A DNA stretch of 64,000 nucleotides from Promicromonospora umidemergens (lineage in GTDB: Bacteria > Actinomycetota > Actinomycetes > Actinomycetales > Cellulomonadaceae). How positions within the stretch are numbered: the stretch's first letter is position 1; every line of letters begins with the position of its first letter. This document shows, piece by piece, positions 7,974 through 16,189 of this stretch. A program made the position numbers and the translations under genes. Below the pieces are notes generated by a model, which was not told the origin of the DNA, made no database searches, and saw only the letters and a list, made by a program, of their open reading frames with translations. The stretch covers positions 467,357 to 531,356 of the forward strand of contig NZ_JAMTCT010000002.1 of the NCBI RefSeq assembly GCF_024171995.1, given 5' to 3'.

Positions 7974-8810
7974 GTGACGCGCCGCTCTCGGCACCGGACA
8001 CGGCCCAGGAGCTCGGGGACAAGACAGGACGTCGCGCTCGTCACCGGCGCGTCCAGCGGCATCGGGTTCGCGATCGCGCGCGAGCTCGTACGCCAGGGTC
8101 ACGACGTGCTCGTCGTGGCCGATCGAGGCGTGGACGACGCCGTGCGCCGGCTGCGCGAGCACTCGGACACCCGGGTGACCGGCCTCGAGGTCGACCTCTC
8201 TGTGCCCGCCGGTGTCGAGGAGGTCATCGCCCGTACCCGGGAGCTGGGGGTGCGCACGTTCGTGCTCAACGCGGGTGCCGCCGTGCACGGACCGTTCCGG
8301 CACACTCCCCTGGAGAATCAGCTGCGGCTCGTCGATCTGAACGTCCGCTCTGTCGTGCACCTCGCGCATCTCGTCGTTCCCGACCTGGTCGCGGCAGGCT
8401 CGGGACGGCTGCTGATCATGTCGTCGATCGCGGCGACGATGCCCGCCCCTCTCTTTGGCACGTATGCCGCGTCGAAGGCCTTTCTGCGCTCCTTCGCCTG
8501 GTCGTTGCGCCGCGAGCTCGCCGGCACCGGCGTCAGCGTGACGACGGTCCTACCCTCGGCGACCCAGACCCCGATCTACCGCACGGCCCATATGGAACGC
8601 ACGCGTATCGGCCGGATCCCGAAGTCCGGCCCCACGATGGTGGCCCGCCGGGCAGTCGACGCACTACAAGACGGCCGCGCCGAGGCCGTTCCCGGTCTGC
8701 AGGCCAAGGCGATGGTCGCGATCGCCTCGGTGCTTCCCCAGCCCGCGCGCGCGGCGTTCCACGGCTGGTTCTACGGGCCGGCCGCCCCGCCGGCCGGGCT
8801 CAGCCGTTGA
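7974..8810 (+). CDS. SDR-family oxidoreductase
   Basis: A 278-residue classical short-chain dehydrogenase. It has the NAD(P)-binding 'TGASSGIG' motif near residue 25, 'NAGAA' after strand 4, the catalytic serine region 'IMSSIAA' and the 'YAASK' catalytic Tyr-x3-Lys. The first ~18 residues are Arg-rich and precede the Rossmann fold. The C-terminus after 'KAMVAIASVLPQPARA' looks membrane-associated. The start is a GTG with GAGAGG upstream. Its 3' end overlaps the convergent DUF3140 gene by 11 bp. In this position it probably served the photoprotection/pigment cluster, but its substrate cannot be read. Confidence 0.85.
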   Translation: MTRRSRHRTRPRSSGTRQDVALVTGASSGIGFAIARELVRQGHDVLVVADRGVDDAVRRLREHSDTRVTGLEVDLSVPAGVEEVIARTRELGVRTFVLNAGAAVHGPFRHTPLENQLRLVDLNVRSVVHLAHLVVPDLVAAGSGRLLIMSSIAATMPAPLFGTYAASKAFLRSFAWSLRRELAGTGVSVTTVLPSATQTPIYRTAHMERTRIGRIPKSGPTMVARRAVDALQDGRAEAVPGLQAKAMVAIASVLPQPARAAFHGWFYGPAAPPAGLSR

Positions 8811-9108
8811 GGGGGTCGTGCCCCCAGTTCATCAAGGAGTAGCGCCACCTCGTGTGCTCCACGTCCCCGTCCGGGCGCTGGGCGAGGTGCCGATGGACAT
8901 ACCCGACGACCTTGCGCATGTGCGCCTGGTCGTCGTCCGTCAGGTCGCCCTTCTTCTTGCGCAGCAGGCGCACGATGTGCCGGCCGGACTCGTGGCCGAC
9001 CGACTCGCCGCCGTCGGACTGGCCCACCGACCTCGACTCGTCGGTGGCCAGCCACCGCTCCAGCTCGGTCGCCGTCATGTTCACGGCCTCGTCGAACTCG
9101 TCGCTCAC
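8800..9108 (-). CDS. DUF3140 family protein
   Basis: A 102-residue, highly charged protein matching the DUF3140 pattern: an N-terminal 'FDEAVNMTATELERWLATDE' helix, a 'SVGHESGRHIVRLLRKKKG' core and a 'WRYSLMNWGHDP' C-terminal motif. The basic cluster RLLRKKK suggests nucleic-acid contact. Family function is unknown; members are common in actinobacterial and fungal stress-gene neighbourhoods. Its GTG start overlaps the stop of the DUF2945 gene as GTGA, so the two are translationally coupled. It is co-directional with the ECF sigma factor upstream. Confidence 0.8.
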   Translation of the reverse strand: MSDEFDEAVNMTATELERWLATDESRSVGQSDGGESVGHESGRHIVRLLRKKKGDLTDDDQAHMRKVVGYVHRHLAQRPDGDVEHTRWRYSLMNWGHDPLNG

Positions 9109-9320
9109 GCGTCGTCCCCCAGCGCGGACGGCTTGTGCACCGCGTCCTTCCCGCTCTTGTCGCTGCGCACGCGGTACTGAGGGTCGTCCTCCGAAGCCCG
9201 AACCGTCCGGCCGGCCGCCTCAGTGTCCTCGGTGATCTCCTCGACCACCTCGCCGTGCACCGTCTGCCCATGACTGGACCAGGTGACCTCGTCTCCCTGG
9301 TGGACCCTTTTCTCGCTCAT
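9105..9320 (-). CDS. DUF2945 / HVA1 Tudor-like protein
   Basis: A 71-residue protein of the DUF2945 ('hypervirulence associated protein', Tudor-like) family. It opens 'GDEVTWSSHGQTVHGEVVEE', a small SH3-like beta-barrel start, and ends 'YRVRSDKSGKDAVHKPSAL', both characteristic. The molecular role is not established. The ATG at 9320 is chosen because the barrel begins immediately after it. It is the first gene of a coupled pair with DUF3140 and lies 56 bp downstream of the ECF sigma gene, so these genes may share one transcript. Confidence 0.8.
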   Translation of the reverse strand: MSEKRVHQGDEVTWSSHGQTVHGEVVEEITEDTEAAGRTVRASEDDPQYRVRSDKSGKDAVHKPSALGDDA

Positions 9321-9376
9321 GAGTGCAGTCTGTGTCGTCCGACCGCACCTCGCACACGGGCGGGCGGGGTTCGTCG

Positions 9377-9958
9377 TCAGGCGCGCGGGCGACCCCGGTG
9401 ACCGCACAAGCACTCGAGCCCGTCACGAATACGGGTCTTGACTGTCAAGGGTTCCACGCCGAGGTGATCGGCGACCTCACGATAGGTGAGGCCTCGGCAG
9501 CAGGCCACGGTGATGGCCTCGCGCTGATCCGGTGCCAGCGAGTCCAGGTGACGGCGCAGGGCTTCGTCCTTGACCCCGGCATCGACGTCACGGGCGTCGT
9601 CAGGTGTGGCTACGGCTCCGGCATCGACAGCCAGGTCGCGCAAGCCTGGGTCGCGCCCGGAACGCTCGGCCCGGACGTGGTCGCAAGCTCGCCGGCGAGC
9701 GATCGTAGCGACCCAGGTCCTGGCGGAAGCGTGTGCAGGGTCGTACAGCGCGGCGGTCTGCCAGACCTCCATCATGACGTCTCGAGTCACCTCGGCAGCG
9801 CGATCCGCGTTGCTCACCACACCGAGCGAGACGCCGAAGGCCACGGGCGCCAGTGCGTCGTAGACGGGACCGAAAGTGGCGGGATCTGCTCCGACGCACG
9901 CCACGAGCGCTGGGCCGGCGGAGCCCGAGGCCGACGAGGAGCGGCTCGCGTTGTTCAC
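9377..9958 (-). CDS. ECF-family RNA polymerase sigma factor
   Basis: A 193-residue extracytoplasmic-function sigma factor. Region 2 spans about residues 25-100 ('DPATFGPVYDALAPVAFGVS' ... 'ASARTWVATIARRRACDHVR', a SigK-like region 2.4). Region 4 spans residues 130-190 with the helix-turn-helix 'AITVACCRGLTYREVADHLG'. No anti-sigma factor gene lies next to it, unlike SigK/RskA pairs. The GTG start overlaps the stop of the upstream DUF2867 gene (GTGA) and has a strong AGGAGGAGG site inside that gene's end. The surrounding photolyase, SDR and TspO-like genes suggest control of a light or oxidative-stress regulon. Confidence 0.9.
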   Translation of the reverse strand: MNNASRSSSASGSAGPALVACVGADPATFGPVYDALAPVAFGVSLGVVSNADRAAEVTRDVMMEVWQTAALYDPAHASARTWVATIARRRACDHVRAERSGRDPGLRDLAVDAGAVATPDDARDVDAGVKDEALRRHLDSLAPDQREAITVACCRGLTYREVADHLGVEPLTVKTRIRDGLECLCGHRGRPRA

Positions 9959-11469
9959 GGCCTCCTCCTGCGGTTCTGCTCCTCGGCTGCGCGGGCGATG
10001 TTGCGCTGCATCCCACCGAACACGATGCCGTGGAACGGGCTGATCGCCCACCAGTACAGCTGTCCGGGTAGCCCCCGCGGCGAGAAGATCGCACGCTGGC
10101 GGAACGTGGGTCGTTCAGCGGTGTCGCCCTCGATGGACAGTTCGAGCCAGGCCAGTCCAGGCAGACGCATCTCGGCCCGCAACCGCAGCAGCCGACCTGG
10201 GTCGACCGTCTCCACCCGCCACCAGTCGAGCGCGTCGCCGGGAGCGAGGCGGTCCGGGTGCCTGCGGCCCCGCCGGAGTCCGGGACCACCGAAGAGGCGG
10301 TCCATGACGCCGCGGGCCACCCAGCCCAGACGCCAGGAGTACCAGCCACGCGCGCCACCGATGCCCTCGATCACCGTCCAGAGCGCCTCGCTCGTCGTAT
10401 CCACCTCGCTCGACCGGTCGTCCACGAGCAGACTCCCGCCGGCCCAGTCCGGATCCTCGGGCAGGGGGTCGGACGGCGCGCCGGGAGTGGAGGCCGAGAC
10501 CCAGCTCGTGCGCACGTCCAGGTCGCGGATCCGGGCGAGCGCGAGCTCGACCGCCGTGTCGAAGTCGATGAGCCCCTCGGGCGGGTCAGGCACGTACTCC
10601 TTGATGTCGTGCTCCTGGGCCACGACCTCGTGCACCAGCGACCCCACGAGCGGTCGCGCGATTCCCGGCGGCACCGGGGTCACGAGACCGACCCAGTGGC
10701 TGGCCAGCCCGGGCGTCAGCACGGGCACGGCACGAATGAACCGGGGGCGAAGCCCGGCGACGGCGGCATAGCGCTGCATCATCTCGCGGTAGGTCAGGAC
10801 GTCGGGTCCGCCGATGTCGAAGCCGCGGCTGACCGTCGTCGGGATGCCGGCCGCTCCGACGAGGTAGCGCAGGACGTCGCGCACGGCGATGGGCTGGATG
10901 CGATTGTTGATCCAGCGCGGCGCGACCATCGCCGGCAGACGCTCCGTCAGGTACCGCATCATCTCGAAGGACGCGCTGCCCGAGCCGAGGATCACCGCGG
11001 CGCGCAGCACGAGGGTCGGCGCGCCGCCGTCGAGCAGGATCTGCTCGACCTCCCGACGGGACTCCAGGTGGGGCGAGAGCCGCTCACCGTCCGGGTACAG
11101 TCCACCGAGGTAGATGACGCGGCCGACGCCGATCTCCCGCGCCACGACCGCGAAGCCTCGCGCGGTACGGCGGTCGCGCTCGGCGAAGCCCGAACCGGTC
11201 CCCAGCGCGTGGATCAGGTAGTAGGCAACGTCCACGCCGTCGAGCGCCCTGCGCAGGTCGTCGCGTGAGGTGGCGTCACCGGCGACCACCTCCACGTCGT
11301 CGGACCAGTCGCGGGAGGCGATCCGGTCCGGATGGCGGGCCAGCACGCGCACGTCGTACCCGGCAGCCAGCAGCTCAGGCACCAACCGCCCCCCGATATA
11401 ACCGGTGGCCCCGGTCACCAGGACACGCAACTGGCCCGTCACCGGCGCGTCCGCCGTCGTTCGATCCAT
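9955..11469 (-). CDS. NAD(P)-binding SDR with C-terminal DUF2867 domain
   Basis: A 504-residue two-domain protein. Residues 14-300 are an atypical/extended SDR Rossmann domain with the 'VTGATGYIGGRLVPELLAAG' nucleotide-binding loop and an NmrA-like layout. Residues ~340-500 match DUF2867 ('GARGWYSWRLGWVARGVMDR' ... 'LPGQLYWWAISPFHGIVFGG'). Such proteins recur beside photolyase and ECF sigma genes in actinobacteria; the reaction is unknown. The C-terminal 'LYWWAISPFHGIVF' segment could touch the membrane. It is translationally coupled to the sigma factor and divergent from the TspO-like gene. Length is typical. Confidence 0.85.
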   Translation of the reverse strand: MDRTTADAPVTGQLRVLVTGATGYIGGRLVPELLAAGYDVRVLARHPDRIASRDWSDDVEVVAGDATSRDDLRRALDGVDVAYYLIHALGTGSGFAERDRRTARGFAVVAREIGVGRVIYLGGLYPDGERLSPHLESRREVEQILLDGGAPTLVLRAAVILGSGSASFEMMRYLTERLPAMVAPRWINNRIQPIAVRDVLRYLVGAAGIPTTVSRGFDIGGPDVLTYREMMQRYAAVAGLRPRFIRAVPVLTPGLASHWVGLVTPVPPGIARPLVGSLVHEVVAQEHDIKEYVPDPPEGLIDFDTAVELALARIRDLDVRTSWVSASTPGAPSDPLPEDPDWAGGSLLVDDRSSEVDTTSEALWTVIEGIGGARGWYSWRLGWVARGVMDRLFGGPGLRRGRRHPDRLAPGDALDWWRVETVDPGRLLRLRAEMRLPGLAWLELSIEGDTAERPTFRQRAIFSPRGLPGQLYWWAISPFHGIVFGGMQRNIARAAEEQNRRRRP

Positions 11470-11605
11470 GTCATTGCGACCGCTCCCGCTTCCTCGCTCG
11501 CCCTCGTGTGACTGAACGTATTCCTAGATAGGCTAGCGAACGCCACAGTCATCGGCCTGCGCGACCTCTAACAGATCGGCTCAGGCCGCCCATAAGGAGG
11601 GCTTC
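11470..11605. promoter_or_regulatory. Divergent promoter region, DUF2867 / TspO-like
   Basis: This 136-bp spacer separates divergently transcribed genes. Around 11514-11540 it holds two GAACG direct repeats 24 bp apart and two CTAG palindromes between them. TATCTA- and TAGGCT-like -10 candidates are present on the two strands. It is the most likely site for autoregulation by the neighbouring ECF sigma factor, although no sigma-specific motif could be proved. Confidence 0.4.
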
Positions 11606-12424
11606 ATGACGGACCACGCAACCGACCGACGTTCCAGGGACCGGGCTCAGCAGATCGTCGTCACCGCCAGCTTCCTGGTGTGCCTGGTCGGCTCCATGAT
11701 CGGAGTCGGCGTGTTCGGCGGCACACCGATCGCGTCCGCAGCAGACGGTGCGCTCGCTGCCGACGCCACGCTGCTCGCCCCGGCGTCCGGGGCCTTCTCG
11801 GTCTGGACGGTGGTCTATCTCGGGCTCGCGGGATACACGGTGCTGCAGTGGTTCCCCACACCGGCATCCGCTGCCCGGCAGCGCCACCTCCGGCTGCCGG
11901 TCGCCGGGACGATGCTGCTCAACACGGCGTGGATCCTGGTGGTCCAGGCCGGTTGGATCTGGGCGAGCGTTGCGGTCATCGCGGTACTGCTCGCCCTGCT
12001 CTGCCGGGTCCTGGTGATCCTGATGCGGTCCCGTGCGAGCGGGCCGCTGGAACGTGTTCTCGTCGATGGGACCCTCGGCGTCTACCTGGGCTGGGTCTGC
12101 GTAGCCACCGCGGCCAACGTCGCGGCGGCCCTCACCAGCTCCGGTTTCGACGGAGCCGGCCTTGACCCTGAGACGTGGGCGGTCACGATGCTGGTGGTCC
12201 TCGGCGGTATCGGGATCGCTCTGGCGACACGGAGCAGGGGCCGTATCGCCGTGGCCGCGGCGATCGCCTGGGGCCTGGCCTGGATCGCCGTGGCCCGGTG
12301 GGACACCATGCCGCACTCAGGACCGACGGCAACGGCCGCAGCGGCAGTCGCTGTCACCGTGCTCGGCGTCACCCTGGTACTGCGCGTGCGCGCCGCCCGC
12401 GAGACCGCCAAGGTCGGCGCCTGA
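11606..12424 (+). CDS. TspO/MBR-related tryptophan-rich membrane protein
   Basis: A 272-residue protein with about eight hydrophobic segments, resembling the tryptophan-rich sensory (TspO/peripheral benzodiazepine receptor) relatives found in actinobacteria. It carries the family-like 'SGAFSVWTVVYLGLAGYTVL' segment and 'NTAWILVVQAGWIWASVAVI' with spaced tryptophans. It is longer than classical TspO (~160 residues), as in the related family. TspO proteins bind porphyrins and respond to light or oxygen in some bacteria. The ATG has AAGGAGGG 7 nt upstream. Divergence from the DUF2867-sigma operon supports membership of the photoprotection cluster. Confidence 0.75.
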   Translation: MTDHATDRRSRDRAQQIVVTASFLVCLVGSMIGVGVFGGTPIASAADGALAADATLLAPASGAFSVWTVVYLGLAGYTVLQWFPTPASAARQRHLRLPVAGTMLLNTAWILVVQAGWIWASVAVIAVLLALLCRVLVILMRSRASGPLERVLVDGTLGVYLGWVCVATAANVAAALTSSGFDGAGLDPETWAVTMLVVLGGIGIALATRSRGRIAVAAAIAWGLAWIAVARWDTMPHSGPTATAAAAVAVTVLGVTLVLRVRAARETAKVGA

Positions 12425-12468
12425 CCACGCAGCGCGGAAGACGCCTCCTGAGCAACGAAGAAGCCCGC

Positions 12469-12762
12469 TCAACCGGAGCATCTGCCCTGGGCAAGGCGGC
12501 GCCTGGAGGTGAGCAGCAGCGTCAGGCCGTCGAGCAGGCGTTCGAGCCCGAACGAGAACAGCGACTCGAGATCGAGCTCCGTGCCTGGCTCCGTCACCTG
12601 GGCGACCAGTGGACCGTCGACGGCGAGCCGTGCGACGGTCCACTGCTTGCTGGTCATCCCGGTGTCGAGCTCGGCACCGGCCTCGGACTCGATGTTCACC
12701 GCGGTACCGCGCACGTAGTTGACCATCGTGCCGGGCTCGAAGGGCCCTTCCAGATAGCGCAT
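12469..12762 (-). pseudogene. C-terminal fragment of a TetR-family regulator
   Basis: About 97 residues ('YLEGPFEPGTMVNYVRGTAV' ... 'ESLFSFGLERLLDGLTLLLT') match the ligand-binding C-terminal domain of TetR/AcrR regulators, whose 'F.FGLERLLDGL' end is characteristic. The N-terminal helix-turn-helix is missing; sequence upstream (12763-13000) does not encode one in any frame. This is a truncated, non-functional remnant. It lies convergent to the TspO-like gene, leaving only 44 bp between them. Confidence 0.6.
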
Positions 12763-13067
12763 GCGGACACCGTATGGACGCGTACGCCTGGCCAGTTCCG
12801 ACGGCTCCTGTGCACTAGTGCAGGATCGCTCGGTGCGCGGGAGACCGAGACCGCTCCCGAGCCACACGCGCTGGATAACGCTGTCAGAGTGCAGGTTGAC
12901 GCTCCCGCGTACGTCCGAAGAGGACGGCACCGAGCCTGTTCGCAAGCGAGTTCAAGACCTTGAACCTCGTGTCCCAGAAGCGACGGGTCTTGCCCCGCCT
13001 CAGGGGGCGGCTGGACGCAAGCATGCGGTGCGCCAGAAGTATTCGGATGGACGCACGGTAGCCCGCA
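12763..13067. other. Intergenic stretch, no supported gene
   Basis: This 305-bp stretch lies between the TetR fragment and the DUF6069-like gene. Short open frames exist but none has a domain or ribosome site. It probably includes the deleted 5' part of the TetR gene. Confidence 0.5.
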
Positions 13068-13487
13068 CTACGAGGTCCTTGAGGCGGTCCCCGAGCCGTG
13101 ACGCAGGCCCAGCGCCACGACCAGACCCACCACGACGTGCGCGACCATCAGTACCGTGACGGCCCCCGGTGTGGTGCCGGAAGCGGCGCCCACCAGCGAC
13201 CCGAGCAGGACGACGCCGCACAGCACCAGCCATGCCACCTCGCCGCCGCCCTTCGCGAGCCGCCCGATCACGGTCCGCACGCCCCAGCCCACCAGTCCGC
13301 TGACGAGCGCGGCGACCAGCATGGCCACCACCGAGACGGACTGGGTGCTCGCTCCGGTGCGCGCCTCGAGCTCGACGCCGAGCGCCGCACCGACCAGCCA
13401 GACCGCCACGGCGGCCGCCGCGCCGACGAACGGCACCGTCCAGGCGGGCCACCTACGCTGAGCTGCTGCTGTTGAGATCTCGGTCAT
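13068..13487 (-). CDS. DUF6069-like four-helix membrane protein
   Basis: A 139-residue protein with four hydrophobic helices: roughly residues 15-35 ('WTVPFVGAAAAVAVWLVGAA'), 52-72, 82-102 and 110-130. This matches the DUF6069 layout of small actinobacterial membrane proteins with no known function. The start is the ATG after AGGAGGACT. It is divergent from a sensor kinase/response regulator pair 160 bp away, and such pairs often control the adjacent membrane protein gene. The link to that two-component system is inferred from position only. Confidence 0.65.
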   Translation of the reverse strand: MTEISTAAAQRRWPAWTVPFVGAAAAVAVWLVGAALGVELEARTGASTQSVSVVAMLVAALVSGLVGWGVRTVIGRLAKGGGEVAWLVLCGVVLLGSLVGAASGTTPGAVTVLMVAHVVVGLVVALGLRHGSGTASRTS

Positions 13488-13637
13488 GGGAGTCCTCCTT
13501 CTCGGCACGTCCGTCGTGCCTTGAGCCAGCCTCCCGGGGACCGGCCCGCCGGGCATCAGCCTGCAGTACCGACCCGACCGGCCCTTCAGTCGGGGGTCCC
13601 CCTACTTCGGTCGGTTCTGTGCCCTGGCCGCCGTACG

Positions 13638-13643
13638 TAGGGT
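13638..13643 (+). promoter_or_regulatory. Leaderless -10 box for the sensor kinase
   Basis: TAGGGT ends 7 nt before the ATG at 13651, with no ribosome binding site. It is the same arrangement as at 74, 26906, 32262 and 41902 in this window. Confidence 0.5.
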
Positions 13644-13650
13644 CGCCGAC

Positions 13651-14847
13651 ATGACACGTGATGACGCGCAGGACTGCCCGCCGGACGGCGACACCCGTCC
13701 CGGACGGCTCGGCCGCAGACGAGGGTCGCCGTGGCGGACGGCGGTGCCTGCCGTGGTGGTGCTCGCCGCCCTGATGGTCTGGGCGGTCCTGGCCCAGCGG
13801 TCGGCGGTCTCCGGGCTCCTCGGCCCGGACCAGCTCACGGTGCTGGACTCCGCCGTGGCAGTCATCGCGCTCGCCCTCGTCCCCTTCCTCTGGTCACGGC
13901 ACCCGGTGGCGGTGGTGCTGGGCCTCACGGTCCTCGCCGCCGTCTCGCCCGTCGCCACGCCCGCGGCGACCGCCGGCACGCTGCAGGTCGCGCGCTGGTT
14001 CCCCCTCCGCACGGCGGTCCTCGTCGCGGTCGCGGGCGTCGCCGCACATGCCGTTCAGGCCCTCTGGCGCCCCACGGCCCTGCCGTGGGGCTGGTGGCTG
14101 CTGTGCGACGTCGCCGTGCACGCGGCGCTCCTCGGCTGGGGCGCGTTCTGGCAGGCACGAGCGCAGGTGCTGCGCGACCTGCGGGAACGCGCTCGCCGCG
14201 CGGAGACCGACCGGGGCAGGGCACTGACAGAGGCCCGCGCCGCCGAGCGCAACCGGATCGCCGCCGAGATGCACGACGCCCTCGGCCACCGGCTGTCCCT
14301 GCTGGCCGCCACCGCGGGCGCCGTCGAGTTCCGGCCGGACGCCCCGTCGGAGCAGCTCGCGGCCGCCGCCGGCCGGATCCGGACCGGCGCGGCGGACGCG
14401 CTGGAGGACCTGCGGCAGCTGGTGCGCCTGCTCCGCGACGGCTCGGACCGCCTGGCTCCGCCACCCACCCTCGCCGACATCCGGGGCCTGGTCGACGCCG
14501 CCCGGTCCGTCGGCACCGCCGTCGACCTCGACCTCGACCTACCGGACGGGCCGGACGGCGACGGGGCGCCGCCCGCCGTCGCCACCGCCGCCTACCGCGT
14601 GGTCCAGGAAGGACTCACCAACGCGCGGCGGCACGCGCCCGGCGCCGCGGTCCGCGTCGCGGTGACCACGCGCGTGGACGAGGTCCTGGTCACCGTGGCC
14701 GACGACGGCCCGGCCCGCCCCGAGAGCGGCACCCCGGGCACAGGACTGGTCGGCCTGCGCGAGCGGGTCGAGCTCCTGGGCGGCACGCTCGACGCAGGCC
14801 GCTCCCCCACCGGTTTCCTCCTGGACGTGCGGATACCGTGGCGCTGA
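13651..14847 (+). CDS. Two-component sensor histidine kinase (HisKA_3 type)
   Basis: A 398-residue NarL/DesK-type sensor kinase. Residues 30-170 form about five membrane helices with little extracellular sequence, so it probably senses a membrane signal. The phosphoacceptor helix is 'ERNRIAAEMHDALGHRLSLL', with the histidine at about residue 210. The ATPase domain has the N-box 'VVQEGLTNARRHAPG' and the G-box 'GTGLVGLRERVELLGG'. The TAGGGT box 7 nt upstream suggests a leaderless mRNA. The TGA overlaps the ATG of the response regulator (TGATG), so the pair is made together. Confidence 0.92.
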   Translation: MTRDDAQDCPPDGDTRPGRLGRRRGSPWRTAVPAVVVLAALMVWAVLAQRSAVSGLLGPDQLTVLDSAVAVIALALVPFLWSRHPVAVVLGLTVLAAVSPVATPAATAGTLQVARWFPLRTAVLVAVAGVAAHAVQALWRPTALPWGWWLLCDVAVHAALLGWGAFWQARAQVLRDLRERARRAETDRGRALTEARAAERNRIAAEMHDALGHRLSLLAATAGAVEFRPDAPSEQLAAAAGRIRTGAADALEDLRQLVRLLRDGSDRLAPPPTLADIRGLVDAARSVGTAVDLDLDLPDGPDGDGAPPAVATAAYRVVQEGLTNARRHAPGAAVRVAVTTRVDEVLVTVADDGPARPESGTPGTGLVGLRERVELLGGTLDAGRSPTGFLLDVRIPWR

Positions 14848-15494
14848 TGGAGACCCGGATAGTGATCGTCGACGACGACGCGCTGGTGCGCGCCGGACTG
14901 CGCCTCATGCTCGACGGCGCCGACGGGATCCGCGTGGTCGGTGAGGCCTGCGACGGCGGCGACGTGCCCCGGGTGCTCGACGCCCACCCGGCCGACGTCG
15001 TGCTCATGGACCTGCGGATGCCAGGTGTCGACGGGATCGAGGCCACCCGCCGGGTGCGGTCCCGGCCGTCCCCGCCCGCCGTCGTGGTGCTCACGACCTT
15101 CGACACCGACGCCGAGGTGGTCGGCGCGCTGCGCGCCGGTGCCGCCGGCTACCTGCTCAAGGACATGCCGCCGGCGCGCATAGCGGCGGCGGTCCGCGCG
15201 GCCGCCGTGGGCGAGCCGGTGCTCGCGCCCGACATCGCGCGCCGCCTCATGGACACCGTCGCCGCCGGGGGCGGCGGGGCGGGGGAAGCACGGGCCGCGC
15301 TGGACCGGCTCACGAGCCGCGAGCGCGAGGTCGCCGTGGAGATCGGGCGCGGCACGTCCAACGCGGAGATCGCGCGGCGGCTCCACCTCAGCATCCCGAC
15401 GGTGAAGGCGCACGTCTCGAGCGTGCTCGTGAAGCTCGGCGTGGAGAACCGCACGCAGGTGGCGCTGCTGGTCCAGCAGGCCGGCGCGGACTGA
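14847..15494 (+). CDS. NarL/LuxR-type response regulator
   Basis: A 215-residue response regulator. The receiver domain has the acidic pair in 'IVIVDDDALVRAGLRLML', the phosphoacceptor Asp in 'DVVLMDLRMPGVDGIEATRR' (about residue 55), the Thr in 'VVLTTFDTD', and the Lys in 'YLLKDMPP'. A glycine-rich linker leads to a LuxR-type helix-turn-helix ('LTSREREVAVEIGRGTSNAE' ... 'PTVKAHVSSVLVKLG'). It is translationally coupled to the sensor kinase. The ATG is chosen over the in-frame GTG 9 nt earlier because the receiver starts at once. Target genes are unknown; the divergent DUF6069-like gene is a candidate. Confidence 0.92.
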   Translation: METRIVIVDDDALVRAGLRLMLDGADGIRVVGEACDGGDVPRVLDAHPADVVLMDLRMPGVDGIEATRRVRSRPSPPAVVVLTTFDTDAEVVGALRAGAAGYLLKDMPPARIAAAVRAAAVGEPVLAPDIARRLMDTVAAGGGGAGEARAALDRLTSREREVAVEIGRGTSNAEIARRLHLSIPTVKAHVSSVLVKLGVENRTQVALLVQQAGAD

Positions 15495-16189
15495 GGTCCG
15501 GCTACGGCGTGTCTCGGAAGCCTTGAGGCTTGTGGAACACCGCCCTTCTCCGGCGTCCAGGTTCCGGTGCGGCCCCGGACTGCAGAGTCGATGAGCTCCG
15601 TGACGTACCGGTGCGCGCATGGCCGACTCTGGTCCGTGAGAGGCGAGCGCCCGCCTCCTTCGAGAACGTCTCCGCCCACGTCGAGCGGGAGGGGGAGGCT
15701 GACGAAAATCTGGCGTCGCTCCTGGCATCGGTGGATGCGACCACCAGCTTCCCCGCAGGCGAGACCGCTCGCCAGGAGCTGGCCACGGCGCTGATCAACA
15801 CCGACGATGCCCTGCTTGACGTCGGGCGGCCCCAGCGAACGCGCCTCGCGGGTACAGGAAGCTGGGGCTCATCGCCGTCACGGTAAGCACGACCCGTGTA
15901 GACGAGGATCGCGTCACGGTCACCCAGCTGGATCAGCCGCTCATCAGTGATCTCGTCCGTCCGCCACGGAGGTGCGTCATTGAGGGAGGCCACTCGCCGC
16001 CACCGACCCGAGGGCGCAGTCGGTCGAGCCCGTCACTTGATCTCTGGCAGATCCGCCTCACAGAGCAGGGCCACCGCGCCGCCCCACTCCTGTGTGACAT
16101 CGCCATTCGCCTGGTCACGGGTGGACGCCGAGGTCTAGGTGAACGTCGAGCCCTGGCTCGACGGCGACCGCATCACCTACACGGCACCA
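15495..16189. other. Gene-fragment graveyard
   Basis: About 700 bp hold only fragments. On the plus strand near 15600-15830 a coherent-looking frame includes 'ELATALINTDDALLDVG'. On the minus strand lie a DUF4440-like scrap (15865-15993) and a short stretch near 16040-16110 encoding 'QEWGGAVALLCEADLPEIK' before a stop. None has a complete start and ribosome site. The pattern suggests successive insertions and deletions next to the TetR gene. Confidence 0.45.
15865..15993 (-). pseudogene. DUF4440 (SnoaL-like) fragment
   Basis: About 43 residues (ASLNDAPPWRTDEI, then ITDERLIQLGDRDAILVYTG and RAYRDGDEP) resemble the middle of DUF4440/NTF2-like proteins, which contain 'LNDAPPW' followed by a strand with 'YTG.A.RDGDEP'. 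Both ends are lost: upstream sequence does not supply the N-terminus in frame, and downstream the similarity ends at once. It is an isolated remnant. Confidence 0.4.

Noticed and set aside
12820..12945. Upstream codons in frame with the TetR fragment, considered as its N-terminus
   Set aside because: They encode no helix-turn-helix and read as low-complexity sequence, so the regulator is truncated rather than intact.
13731..14846. Long frame running through the sensor kinase into the response regulator
   Set aside because: The part before 14847 is an out-of-frame shadow of the kinase with Arg/Pro-rich nonsense. Only the part from the ATG at 14847 is a real protein.
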